Part shown: positions 16,275 to 24,607 of the stretch, piece after piece
Layout of the letters: the number at the start of each line of letters is the position of its first letter
How positions within the stretch are numbered: position 1 is the stretch's first letter
NCBI GenBank assembly: GCA_022452035.1
Contig: JAKURV010000008.1
Span: 1 to 64,000 of the forward strand
DNA length: 64,000 bases
Source of the DNA: Acidimicrobiales bacterium
GTDB taxonomy: Bacteria > Actinomycetota > Acidimicrobiia > Acidimicrobiales > MedAcidi-G1
Direction of reading: 5' to 3'
Program-made: the position numbers and the translations under genes
Notes under the pieces: generated by a model
Database searches by the model: none
Told to the model about the DNA's origin: nothing
Seen by the model: only the letters and a program-made list of their open reading frames with translations

Positions 16275-17927
16275 TCAGCCCCCTCGGGCGGACAGGGACA
16301 CGGCCACCGGGCCCGTCGCGGCGGACTCGGCGGCCTGGCGGGCGTGGTAGCTGGACCGGGTTAATGGTCCGGCCTCCACGTGGTCGATCCCCCGGGCTTC
16401 GCCGTACACCGCCCAACGGTCGAAAGTAGCCGGCTCCACCCAGCGCTCTACCGGAAGGTGGCTGGTGGTCGGCTGCAGATACTGACCGATGGTCACGATG
16501 TCGCAACCCACCGCGGTCAGGTCGGCTAGACAGCCCTCCACTTCATCGTCGGTCTCCCCGAGGCCGACGATGATCGACGACTTAGTAGTCAGGCCAGCCG
16601 CCTTCGCCCGGGCCAGCACCGACAGACTGCGGGCGTAAGACGCCGACGGCCGGACCCGCCGCTGCAGGCGGGCCACCGTCTCGACGTTGTGGCTCAGGAC
16701 GTCAGGCCGGGCGTCAAAGACTGCCCTAAGAGCCTCAGGATCGCCCTTGCAGTCCGGGATCAACACCTCGACGGCCGTCCCCGGGTTGCGGTCCCGGACA
16801 GTGGTGATAGTGGCCGCGAAGGCCGACGCTCCGCCATCGTGCAGGTCGTCTCGGGCCACCGCGGTCACCACTGCGTGGCGCAGGCCCATCTCGGCCACCG
16901 CCTCAGCCACCCGGTGAGGCTCATCGAGATCCGGGGCGTCGGGCCGGCGGGTGTCAACCATGCAGAAGCCACAGGCCCGGGTACATCGCTCGCCGTTGAT
17001 CATGAAGGTAGCCGTGCCGTCATTCCAGCAATCGAACACGTTGGGGCAGCCAGCCTCCTCGCACACCGTGGTGAGCCGACGGCTACGCATCACGGCCTTG
17101 AGGCGCAGGTAGTCGGGCCCCGTCTCCAGCGGCACCCTCATCCACTCGGGCTTACGACCCACCAGCGGACGGGCCCCAACCTCTCCACGCCGGCTAAAGA
17201 CGCTCAGATCGTCTGCCCGGTAAGCCCATGCCACGTCGGCCCGGTCCAGTGGGCCAGCCGCCCACTGGTCGACGGCCCGGTCGACCACACGGTCGACGAC
17301 CCGGCGCATCGGGACGTTGACCCCCTCGGCGGCCAGCGACGTGACCCCGTAACCGGTAATCCCGCAGGGAACCATGCGGTCGAAGTACGAAAGGTCGGGA
17401 TCCACGTTGAGGGCGAAACCGTGCATGGTTCTGCTCCGGGTTAACTTCACCCCGATGGCCGCCACCTTCCGAGGTCGGGGACCTTCGGGTTCTACCCAGA
17501 CCCCGGGGTACCGGTCCAGGCGGCCCACATCAACAAGGCCGAGGTCTCTGCAGACGTCGATAAGGAGGTCCTCCACCGAGCGCACGTAGGCCACCGTGTC
17601 GGCCATGCCACCGCCCCGCTTGCCGGGGAGGTGGAGAAGCGGATAGCCGACTAGCTGGCCGGGACCGTGGAAGGTGATATCACCGCCCCGGTCGGCCCGC
17701 TCAAGGTCTGCTCCCACCTCGTTGGGGGGAAGCAGCAGGTTGTCCAGAGAGGCCCGTACGCCGAGCGTGTAGACGGGATGGTGCTCGAGGAGGAGTAGAT
17801 GGTCCTGCGGATGGTCGGCCGACCCGGCGGGGGCATGGATGCCCTGCTGGAGAGCCAGAGCGTCGCGATAGCGAACACGGCCCAACCATCGGACCCGGAA
17901 CGGTCGGGAGTGAGAGTTGGAGGTCAC
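16275..17927 (-). CDS. lipBA: LipB-LipA fusion: octanoyltransferase plus lipoyl synthase
   Basis: A 550-aa uninterrupted fusion. Residues 1-235 are LipB: RGGDITFHGPGQ at 80-91, catalytic lysine K154 in RKVAAIG and catalytic cysteine C188 in PCGI. Residues about 255-545 are LipA: the auxiliary-cluster cysteines C289, C294 and C300 and the radical-SAM cysteines C315, C319 and C322 (CTRACGFC), with the C-terminal RSSY that ligates the auxiliary cluster. The pair transfers octanoyl from ACP to lipoyl domains and inserts the two sulfurs. In most bacteria these are two proteins. The GTG start overlaps the stop of a 17-codon ORF (GTGA), and lpd lies just upstream, so lipoylation and re-oxidation of lipoamide are encoded together. 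Confidence 0.95.
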   Translation of the reverse strand: MTSNSHSRPFRVRWLGRVRYRDALALQQGIHAPAGSADHPQDHLLLLEHHPVYTLGVRASLDNLLLPPNEVGADLERADRGGDITFHGPGQLVGYPLLHLPGKRGGGMADTVAYVRSVEDLLIDVCRDLGLVDVGRLDRYPGVWVEPEGPRPRKVAAIGVKLTRSRTMHGFALNVDPDLSYFDRMVPCGITGYGVTSLAAEGVNVPMRRVVDRVVDRAVDQWAAGPLDRADVAWAYRADDLSVFSRRGEVGARPLVGRKPEWMRVPLETGPDYLRLKAVMRSRRLTTVCEEAGCPNVFDCWNDGTATFMINGERCTRACGFCMVDTRRPDAPDLDEPHRVAEAVAEMGLRHAVVTAVARDDLHDGGASAFAATITTVRDRNPGTAVEVLIPDCKGDPEALRAVFDARPDVLSHNVETVARLQRRVRPSASYARSLSVLARAKAAGLTTKSSIIVGLGETDDEVEGCLADLTAVGCDIVTIGQYLQPTTSHLPVERWVEPATFDRWAVYGEARGIDHVEAGPLTRSSYHARQAAESAATGPVAVSLSARGG

Positions 17928-17963
17928 GGTGCCACCACCACCTGCAGGGTGATGGCCACCAGT
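17922..17963. repeat. 42-bp imperfect direct repeat, copy B (before lipBA)
   Basis: Identical at 36 of 42 positions with copy A at 19379-19420. Both copies cover the last codons of a tiny ORF and the overlapping start codon of the next gene (lipBA here, lpd there). The conserved blocks are CCACCA-C/T-CCACCTGCA-type sequence and GGCCACCAGT. Confidence 0.7.
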
Positions 17964-17977
17964 TCGGTGTCTGCCAT
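17924..17977 (-). CDS. Tiny leader-like ORF (17 aa) overlapping lipBA
   Basis: ATG at 17977 to TGA at 17924 encodes a 17-aa peptide ending LVAITLQVVVAP. Its stop overlaps the GTG of lipBA. Both peptide and DNA resemble the end of the 29-aa ORF that overlaps lpd (LVAFTVQVVVAL). No strong ribosome binding site is visible. It could be a coupling ORF or a remnant of duplicated upstream DNA; expression is unproven. Confidence 0.35.
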   Translation of the reverse strand: MADTELVAITLQVVVAP

Positions 17978-17980
17978 GAC

Positions 17981-19384
17981 TTAGCCGTGCAGCGGCCGGC
18001 CGGTGAGGGCCAGTACCGTCTCGCCAAACATCTCGCTGAGCGTCGGGTGTGGCTGGATAAACGCCGCTACCTCGTCCACCGTGAGCTCCCAGTTGACGGC
18101 CAGGTAGCCCTGTCCCAACTGCTCAGTCGCCCACGGTCCGACCAGGTGGACCCCCAAGATCCGCCCGGCGCGACCGGCGGGGTCCCGCTCGGCCACCACC
18201 TTCACCAGGCCATCTGTGTCGCCCAAGATTCGGGCCCGCCCATTACCGGCGAGCCGGTGACTGCTAACCACCACGTCGTGTCCGGCCTCTACGGCCGCTG
18301 CCTCAGTCAGGCCGGCAAACGCCACCTCGGGGTGGCTATAAATACACCACGGCACGGTTGTCGGGTCGAGAGGAACTGGCGCCTCGCCGAGAATGTCCTT
18401 CACCACAAACATCCCCTCGGCGAAGCCAACGTGGGCCAACTGCGGGGTGGCCACCACGTCTCCCGCTGCGTAGACGCCTGGCTCGCCGGTTCGGAGGCGG
18501 TCGTCAACCTGGATGAAGCCTCGATCGTCAACCACCACTCGGGTGTCAACTAGGCCTGCCGAATCACCCCGGGGTTGGCGGCCTACAGCCATCACGACCA
18601 GGTCGACCTCGACGGCCTCGTCGTTGCCGAACCGGACGGTGGTGGCGCCGCCGGCCGGGTCGTGGCCGTGAACGACCACCCCAGCGTGCACGGAGATCTG
18701 ACGGCGGTGAAACGAGCGCCGGACGGCCCCGGCCACGTCGGTATCACAACCGGGGAGGATCTCCGGGAGAGCCTCTAGGAGGGTGATCGTCGAGCCATAG
18801 TCGGCCAGCATCGAGGCGAACTCGCAGCCGATGGCGCCGGCCCCGATCACCGCTACCCGGTCCGGTACCTCAAGCAGGGACAGCAACTCGTCGCTGGTGA
18901 CGACCAGCGTCCCATCGACCTCGAAGCCGGGAATGGTGCGAGGCGTCGACCCGGTGGCCAGCACGATGTGGTCGGCAGCCGCCACGGTCGACCCGTTGGG
19001 ACCGTCCACGGTGACGACATGGTCCGCGCCAAGGCGTCCCGTACCGTCGTAGACGGTGACGTCACGTCCGGCCAGCAGGGAACTCAGCCCGCCGGCCAGG
19101 CCGTCGATGACCTCCTGCTTGCGCTGCTGGCTAACCGCCAAGTCCACGACTGGCTTGTGGTCACCAGTCGACACGCCGAACTGGGAGGCGCCCCGGACGG
19201 TGCGCAGCACCGAGGCCGTCTCTAACAGTTCCTTGGCCGGGATGCAGCCGAGGTGGAGACAGGTCCCGCCAATCCGCCCCTCTTCGACGAGGCCCACGTC
19301 GAGGCCGGTCGCCGCCCCGTAGAGCGCCGCCGCATACCCCGCCGGGCCACCGCCCACCACCAGCAGGTCGTGACGGAGGGTCAT
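17981..19384 (-). CDS. lpdA: Dihydrolipoamide dehydrogenase (E3)
   Basis: A 467-aa class I pyridine nucleotide-disulfide oxidoreductase. The FAD motif is VVGGGPAGYAAALYG at the N-terminus, the redox disulfide is GGTCLHLGCIPAKE, the NAD motif is VIGAGAIGCEFA, the second FAD contact is GVYAAGDV, and the C-terminal catalytic base is in FIQPHPTLSE. It re-oxidises dihydrolipoamide in 2-oxoacid dehydrogenase or glycine cleavage complexes; no E1 or E2 genes are in the window. The ATG at 19384 overlaps the stop of a 29-aa ORF (ATGA). An in-frame upstream extension is possible but would precede the FAD motif with unrelated sequence. Confidence 0.95.
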   Translation of the reverse strand: MTLRHDLLVVGGGPAGYAAALYGAATGLDVGLVEEGRIGGTCLHLGCIPAKELLETASVLRTVRGASQFGVSTGDHKPVVDLAVSQQRKQEVIDGLAGGLSSLLAGRDVTVYDGTGRLGADHVVTVDGPNGSTVAAADHIVLATGSTPRTIPGFEVDGTLVVTSDELLSLLEVPDRVAVIGAGAIGCEFASMLADYGSTITLLEALPEILPGCDTDVAGAVRRSFHRRQISVHAGVVVHGHDPAGGATTVRFGNDEAVEVDLVVMAVGRQPRGDSAGLVDTRVVVDDRGFIQVDDRLRTGEPGVYAAGDVVATPQLAHVGFAEGMFVVKDILGEAPVPLDPTTVPWCIYSHPEVAFAGLTEAAAVEAGHDVVVSSHRLAGNGRARILGDTDGLVKVVAERDPAGRAGRILGVHLVGPWATEQLGQGYLAVNWELTVDEVAAFIQPHPTLSEMFGETVLALTGRPLHG

Positions 19385-19420
19385 AGCGCCACCACTACCT
19401 GCACGGTGAAGGCCACCAGT
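19379..19420. repeat. 42-bp imperfect direct repeat, copy A (before lpd)
   Basis: Partner of 17922-17963, same orientation, six mismatches, about 1.46 kb apart. It includes the ATGA overlap between the 29-aa membrane peptide ORF and lpd. It suggests duplication of a translation-coupling segment. Confidence 0.7.
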
Positions 19421-19470
19421 AGCGCCATCCCGCACACCAGGGCCGAGATGATCAGGACGCGGGTGCTCAC
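19381..19470 (-). CDS. Small single-helix membrane peptide (29 aa) upstream of lpd
   Basis: GTG at 19470 to TGA at 19381 encodes 29 residues: VSTR, then an almost uninterrupted hydrophobic stretch (VLIISALVCGMALLVAF) ending VQVVVAL. This would be one transmembrane helix with a positively charged N-terminus. The stop overlaps the ATG of lpd. The gene diverges from the selenoprotein gene, with 30 bp between starts. The similarity to the tiny ORF before lipBA argues for more than chance, but no family is known to me. Confidence 0.5.
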   Translation of the reverse strand: MSTRVLIISALVCGMALLVAFTVQVVVAL

Positions 19471-19500
19471 GACGCCGACGGTACCCCGTAGGGTCGTGAT

Positions 19501-20082
19501 ATGACCCCGATCAGGACGGGCTTTCTGGCCGTCCTGGTGCTTGTAACGGGTGCCTGTGGCGGCGCAGTCGATACAACCGCCCCTGTTCCAATACCGGCCC
19601 CCACGACCGCCATGGAGGTGGCCGCCTCCGAGTTGGGGTCGGCGGCCGGCGTACGGGGCGCTGCGGTACCGGACGAGTTGGGGTTCGAGGCGGTACTGAT
19701 TGGCGGCGGCATGCTCCACGGTGCTGATCTGGCCGGCCAGGACGTCCTGTTCTGGTTCTGGGCTCCTACCTGAGCGACGTGCCGTAGAGAGGCCTCGGCG
19801 GTCGCCGAGCTCAGCCGCCGACCGGACATCACGGTGGTCGGAGTGTCCACCATCGGCCCGGACGTTGACCCGGAGTGGTCAGCATCCATCCTCCGGGAGT
19901 GGGGCATCACCGGGTTCTCACACATTGCTGACGACGGGCGGGTGGGAGTCCTCTTCGATGTCTTCGGGACACCGGGCATGGCCGTGGTCACCGCGAGTGG
20001 CTCGGTGGCCTCCCGAACTGGTGACCCGGGACCGGGTGGTTATGACGACCTGATTCAGGCCGCCCGGGCGATGGACACTTAA
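19501..20082 (+). CDS. TlpA/DsbE-like thioredoxin-fold lipoprotein with predicted selenocysteine (UGA at 19771-19773)
   Basis: Reading UGA as selenocysteine gives 193 aa in one frame. A signal peptide ends in the lipobox-like VTGAC. A linker follows, then a redoxin domain containing [21 protein letters not shown]. Sec91 replaces the first cysteine of the CxxC motif, giving UxxC with C94. The rest is a normal thioredoxin fold: [33 protein letters not shown], with the cis-proline after threonine. It resembles the mycobacterial MPT53/DsbE type (WxPWCPTCRREA, from memory). A GGTC-loop hairpin starts 20 bases after the UGA. Without readthrough the product would stop just before the active site, and all conserved sequence lies downstream. 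It probably acts outside the membrane on thiols or disulfides. Confidence 0.85.
19794..19809 (+). promoter_or_regulatory. SECIS-like hairpin for the TlpA-like selenoprotein
   Basis: CTCGGC-GGTC-GCCGAG forms a perfect six-pair stem with a GGUC tetraloop. The loop begins 26 nt after the UGA, inside the 16-37 nt window described for bacterial SECIS elements, and its first base is G as required. GGUC also occurs in the loop of the E. coli fdhF SECIS. GAG at 19787-19789 can pair with CTC at 19810-19812 below a four-base bulge, extending the stem. Confidence 0.7.
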
Positions 20083-20155
20083 CCACCGCCGGCGCGGGCG
20101 CCCTCAACGGCCGACCCCGTATCCTGTCCTGACCCGACCCCTACGAGGAGTCCCG

Positions 20156-21559
20156 ATGTCCGGGAAGACCCTGAGCCAAAAGGTCTGGGACCGTCACGTA
20201 GTGCGGTCGGCCGACGGCCAACCCGACTTGCTGTTCATCGACCTGCACTTGGTCCACGAGGTCACCTCCCCACAGGCCTTCGACGGTCTCCGCACGGCCG
20301 GACGGCGGGTCCGCCACCCGGAGTTGACGGTGGCCACTGAGGACCACAACGTGCCCACGGTCGACATTGACCAGCCCATCGCTGACCCGATCAGTCGCAC
20401 CCAGGTCGAGGCCCTGCGGACCAACTGCGAGGAGTTCGGCGTGCCGCTCTACCCGATGGGTGATCCGGGGCAGGGCATCGTGCACGTCATCGGCCCCGAG
20501 AAGGGCCTGACCCTGCCCGGCATGACCGTGGTGTGCGGCGACAGCCACACCAGTACCCACGGGGCGTTCGGGGCGCTGGCCTTTGGCATCGGCACCAGTG
20601 AGGTGGAACACGTTTTGGCCACCCAAACTCTGCCCCAGCAGGTGCCCGGCACCCTGGCCGTCACCGTGGACGGCACCCTCCCCGAGGGCTCCACGGCCAA
20701 GGACGTGATTCTGGCGATCGTGGGCCGCCTGGGCACAGGTGGTGGGATCGGCTCGGTCATCGAGTACCGGGGCGAGGTGATCCGCAACCTTTCAATGGAG
20801 GGCCGGATGACTGTCTGCAACATGTCCATCGAGGCCGGGGCCAAGGCCGGCTTGATCGCCCCTGACGACACCACCTTCGAATACCTGGCTGGTCGCCCCC
20901 ACGCCCCGTTTGGTGCCGACTGGGACGCCGCGGTGAACGATTGGCGGAGCCTGGCTACCGACGACGACGCCGTGTTCGACCGGGAGGTCGTCCTGGACGG
21001 TGCCGACATCGTCCCTCACGTGTCGTGGGGCACCAACCCCGGTCAGGTCATGCGCATGGACGGCACCGTGCCCGACCCCGGGTCGTTCGAGGATCCCAGC
21101 CAGGCCGAAGCCGCCCAGCGGGCCCTGGACTACATGGGACTGACCGCCGGAACCCCGATCCGCGACGTGGCCGTCGACACCGTGTTCATCGGCTCGTGCA
21201 CCAACAGCCGCATCGAGGACCTCCGGGCCGCCGCTGAGGTGGCCGACGGTCGCCAGGTGGCCGACGGGATGCGCACGCTGGTCGTTCCCGGCTCCGGGGC
21301 GGTCAAAGCCCAAGCCGAGGCTGAGGGCCTCCCCGAGGTGTTCACCGCTGCCGGCTTCGACTGGCGGGAGCCCGGGTGCTCTATGTGCCTGGCCATGAAC
21401 CCCGACAAGCTCACGGCCGGCGAACGCTGCGCCAGTACCAGCAACCGGAACTTCGAGGGCCGACAGGGACGGGGCGGGCGCACCCACCTGGTCTCCCCGG
21501 CCGTCGCCGCTGCCACGGCCATCGCCGGCACGTTCGCCACACCGGCCGACCTGGACTGA
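20156..21559 (+). CDS. leuC: 3-isopropylmalate dehydratase large subunit
   Basis: A 467-aa aconitase-superfamily protein close to the usual LeuC length. The 4Fe-4S cysteines are in [13 protein letters not shown] and [31 protein letters not shown] and the C-terminal [12 protein letters not shown] are LeuC signatures. With LeuD it isomerises 2- to 3-isopropylmalate in leucine synthesis. GAGGAG lies five bases before the ATG. leuD follows after 10 bp, while leuA is on the opposite strand 3 kb away and leuB is absent here. Confidence 0.97.
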   Translation: MSGKTLSQKVWDRHVVRSADGQPDLLFIDLHLVHEVTSPQAFDGLRTAGRRVRHPELTVATEDHNVPTVDIDQPIADPISRTQVEALRTNCEEFGVPLYPMGDPGQGIVHVIGPEKGLTLPGMTVVCGDSHTSTHGAFGALAFGIGTSEVEHVLATQTLPQQVPGTLAVTVDGTLPEGSTAKDVILAIVGRLGTGGGIGSVIEYRGEVIRNLSMEGRMTVCNMSIEAGAKAGLIAPDDTTFEYLAGRPHAPFGADWDAAVNDWRSLATDDDAVFDREVVLDGADIVPHVSWGTNPGQVMRMDGTVPDPGSFEDPSQAEAAQRALDYMGLTAGTPIRDVAVDTVFIGSCTNSRIEDLRAAAEVADGRQVADGMRTLVVPGSGAVKAQAEAEGLPEVFTAAGFDWREPGCSMCLAMNPDKLTAGERCASTSNRNFEGRQGRGGRTHLVSPAVAAATAIAGTFATPADLD

Positions 21560-21569
21560 GGAGGACAAC

Positions 21570-22163
21570 ATGGACGCCGTCCAGATCGTCTCGGGCACCG
21601 CGCTGCCGCTCCGACGTTCCGACGTGGACACCGACCAGATCATCCCCAGCGACTGGCTGAAGCGCGTGGAGCGCACTGGCTTCGAGAAGGGTCTGTTCTC
21701 CGAGTGGCGCGACAACCGGGACTTTGTGCTCAACGATGAGCGCTACTCCGAGGCTGTGGTGCTGGTGGCCGGGCCCAACTTCGGCACCGGTTCGTCGCGC
21801 GAGCACGCCGTATGGGCCATCCAGCAGTACGGGTTCGGGGCCGTGGTCTCGCCGCGGTTCGCTGACATTTTCCGGAACAACTGCACCAAGAACGGCCTGG
21901 TGCCCGTGCAGGTAACGCCCGAGGTGGGTGCCGCCCTTCTGGACGCCGTCGAGGCCGACCCCGACCTGGTGGTCACCATCGATCTGGCCAACTTGACGCT
22001 GGAGGCCCCGGATGCCGGGATCTCCTGCACGTTCCCGATGGATGACGCCACACGTGAGCGCTATCTGGAGGGCCTGGACGACATCGGCATCTCGCTGCGT
22101 CACGAGGACGACATCACCGGCTACGAGTCAACCCGACCGTCCTGGCTACCCACCACGGGATGA
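21570..22163 (+). CDS. leuD: 3-isopropylmalate dehydratase small subunit
   Basis: A 197-aa swivelling-domain subunit. LRRSDVDTDQIIPSDWLKR and GPNFGTGSSREHAVWAIQ are the typical LeuD substrate-binding segments, followed by FRNNCTKNGLVPVQ. It forms the LeuCD heterodimer. GAGGAGG precedes the ATG. Its TGA overlaps the ATG of the beta-propeller lipoprotein gene (22160), so that unrelated-looking gene is translationally coupled to leucine synthesis. Confidence 0.97.
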   Translation: MDAVQIVSGTALPLRRSDVDTDQIIPSDWLKRVERTGFEKGLFSEWRDNRDFVLNDERYSEAVVLVAGPNFGTGSSREHAVWAIQQYGFGAVVSPRFADIFRNNCTKNGLVPVQVTPEVGAALLDAVEADPDLVVTIDLANLTLEAPDAGISCTFPMDDATRERYLEGLDDIGISLRHEDDITGYESTRPSWLPTTG

Positions 22164-24454
22164 CCTCCGGGCGGCGGGTCCTGCGCAACGGCCTGGCGGT
22201 CACAGTGGTGAGCTTGGTGGTCGTCGGGTGCGGCACCGACCCGGCTGGGCTGGGCCGGTCGGGTAACCCGGTGGCACCCACCACGATGACGGTGGCCCCG
22301 TCGACCACCGGTCCGACGGCCACCGTGGCTCCCTCGACGACCGGGGTAGTCGACGTGTCGGGTACCGAGTTAACCGCTGGGCTGGTCCCGTTCACGGAAT
22401 GTGACGAGTTGTTGCGTCACCTGCGGACGGAGGCCACTGAACGGGTCGGGCCCTACGGCCTAGGCGGTGGGTGGTTCGGCGGACCGGTCGTCATGGAAAT
22501 GGCGACGATGGACGTGGCGATGGCCGCCCCGGCAGTCGGCATGGCCCGGTCCATGGAGGAAGGTGTCGACTACTCGGGTACCAACGTCCAGGAGGTCGGG
22601 ATCGACGAACCCGACATCCTCAAGACCGACGGCCGGCGGATCGTGGTCGTCGAGGACGACTACCTCTACTACGTGGACGTGTCCGGTCCGGCGGCGGTGC
22701 TGACCGGCTCGCTGCGCCTGGAGGGCCACTGGAGCCGCGACCTGCTGCTGGCCGGGAGCCGGGCGTTCCTTATCGCCGACACCCATATCCCGGGCGACGG
22801 TGACACGGACGTCACGGCGCCTGCCCTGACCCGGCTCTCGCCGCCCGGCACCTGGACACCGCTGACCAGCGTGATCGAGGTGGACCTCTCCGATCCAGCC
22901 AACCTCCGCATCGTCGGTGTCCTGACCGTGCAGGGCCGGCACGTCAGCAGCCGGGTGGTGGGCGGGGCAGCCCGCGTCGTCGTGGTCTCCACGCCGAGCG
23001 AACTGCCGTTCGTCTACCCGGCCAGCCCGACCGGAGAGGAACGTGCCGAACGGTTCAACCGCGAGGTGGTGGCCGAGACCGTCCTGGCCGATTGGATGCC
23101 CGACTTTGTCCTCGAATCCGCTGGCACCACGGTGGCCGAAGGGTCACTGAACGCCTGCACCGACGTGTCTCACCCGGTGGACTTCGCCGGCTTCTCCACC
23201 CTGTCGGTCCTAACCGTGCCCCTCTACGAGCCGCTGGCCGCTCCGGCGACCACCGCCGTGCTGGCTGAGGGAACCACCGTCTACGCCGGGCACGAGAACC
23301 TGTACGTGACGACTAACGCCTGGGTCGATCCCGAGGAGATGCAAGACGAGTCCCTGATGCGGTGGTGGAACGACAACTGGGACACCGCCGTCCACCAGTT
23401 CGACGTCACCGACCCGACGGCCGCCACCTACACAGCCTCGGGTGAGGTTCCGGGACACCTCCTGAACCAGTTCTCGCTGTCCGAGCACGACGGTTACCTG
23501 AGGGTGGCCACCACCACCGGCGGCCCGTGGCGGTTCGACGAGGACGCCGAGTCGATGGTGACCGTGCTGGCCCGCAACGACGCGACCTTGGAGATAGTGG
23601 GCCAAGTGGGTGACATGGGCCGGGGCGAGCGGATCTTCGCCGTGCGCTACGTGGGCGACGTGGCCTACGTGGTGACCTTTCGCCAGACCGATCCCTTCTA
23701 CACCGTGGACCTCTCGGACCCCACGGCGCCCACCGTGCGGGGCGAGTTGAAGATCACTGGGTTCAGCGGCTACCTGCACCCCGTCGGCCCCGATCGGGTG
23801 CTGGGCATTGGCCAGGAGGCCACCGACGAGGGCCGGACCACCGGCACCAAGGTCACCCTGTTTGATGTGTCGGACCTGGACGCGCCCCGCGACCTGGCCA
23901 CCTGGACCCAGGGTGGCGGCCACAGCGGCGTGGAGTGGGACCACCGAGCCTTCCTGGCCTGGAAGGACCTGGCCGTTCTCCCCTTTAACGACTGGCAGGC
24001 CGAGGAGAACGGAGCGGTCGTCCTGCGGGTGGGCCATGACTCTCTCGACGAGGTGGGTCGTATCGACCACGCCGACGATCCGGGTACCGAGCCGGTGCCG
24101 CCGTGCCCCGAGGTGGACCCGGCCGAACTGGCCGACGAGGCGACACGCCTGGAGATGATGGGCGGCCCTGTGGTCATGTTTTGCGACCGGGGCGTGAAGG
24201 CCACCTTGAAGGGGCACTGGTGCGACCTGCTGCCTCGCGACGACGCCCACTGGTGGGCCGAGGAGTTCGGGGTCGACCCGGACGCCATTCCCGCCGACGT
24301 CGACGTGGTGGTCTGCTGGCCGGACGGCGGCTATGTGCAGCCCATCCAGCGCACGCTGGTCATCGGCACCGGCCTGTGGTCGTACTCCCGCCAGCGGCTA
24401 CAGGAGAACGCCCTGGAGGACCTGGCCCGCCAACAGGTCGTCGACCTGGGCTGA
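22160..24454 (+). CDS. Secreted beta-propeller lipoprotein (Beta_propel family)
   Basis: A 764-aa exported protein. The signal peptide ends in the lipobox VVVGC, followed by a Thr/Pro-rich linker (MTVAPSTTG repeats). YSGTNVQEVGIDEPDILKTD is the hallmark of the actinobacterial/archaeal Beta_propel family (WD40-like secreted proteins, PF09826 from memory). Blade-like repeats follow, with DVSGPAAV, VDLSDPANL, DVTDPTAA, VDLSDPTAP and DVSDLDAP marking five successive blades. Two cysteine-containing segments near the C-terminus (PPCPEVDP, VMFCDRG) may form disulfides. The function is unknown. Overlap with leuD suggests cotranscription. Confidence 0.88.
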   Translation: MTSGRRVLRNGLAVTVVSLVVVGCGTDPAGLGRSGNPVAPTTMTVAPSTTGPTATVAPSTTGVVDVSGTELTAGLVPFTECDELLRHLRTEATERVGPYGLGGGWFGGPVVMEMATMDVAMAAPAVGMARSMEEGVDYSGTNVQEVGIDEPDILKTDGRRIVVVEDDYLYYVDVSGPAAVLTGSLRLEGHWSRDLLLAGSRAFLIADTHIPGDGDTDVTAPALTRLSPPGTWTPLTSVIEVDLSDPANLRIVGVLTVQGRHVSSRVVGGAARVVVVSTPSELPFVYPASPTGEERAERFNREVVAETVLADWMPDFVLESAGTTVAEGSLNACTDVSHPVDFAGFSTLSVLTVPLYEPLAAPATTAVLAEGTTVYAGHENLYVTTNAWVDPEEMQDESLMRWWNDNWDTAVHQFDVTDPTAATYTASGEVPGHLLNQFSLSEHDGYLRVATTTGGPWRFDEDAESMVTVLARNDATLEIVGQVGDMGRGERIFAVRYVGDVAYVVTFRQTDPFYTVDLSDPTAPTVRGELKITGFSGYLHPVGPDRVLGIGQEATDEGRTTGTKVTLFDVSDLDAPRDLATWTQGGGHSGVEWDHRAFLAWKDLAVLPFNDWQAEENGAVVLRVGHDSLDEVGRIDHADDPGTEPVPPCPEVDPAELADEATRLEMMGGPVVMFCDRGVKATLKGHWCDLLPRDDAHWWAEEFGVDPDAIPADVDVVVCWPDGGYVQPIQRTLVIGTGLWSYSRQRLQENALEDLARQQVVDLG

Positions 24455-24607
24455 GCCCGGTAAGGCCTCCAGCATGGTGAACGAACCGTGGACGACGGCC
24501 GGCATGGCCACATGCCTCACCGTCGATCCCGTCGTCGATGGTGAAGTCCAGAAGCGTCGGGAGGGATAACTCCCCGTACCCAGGGTCGGCAGTCTTCAGG
24601 TGCTGTC

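Noticed and set aside
19501-19773. Short 90-aa lipoprotein ending at TGA, or a nonsense-mutated pseudogene
   Set aside because: The frame continues without other stops to 20082, the UGA replaces the active-site cysteine exactly, and a SECIS-like hairpin follows. Selenocysteine explains all of this better.
24455-24607. 31-codon plus-strand ORF (24474-24569) in the spacer between the propeller gene and leuA
   Set aside because: No ribosome site and no recognisable features; the spacer also has GACGACGG/CCGTCGTC arms, but no convincing terminator.
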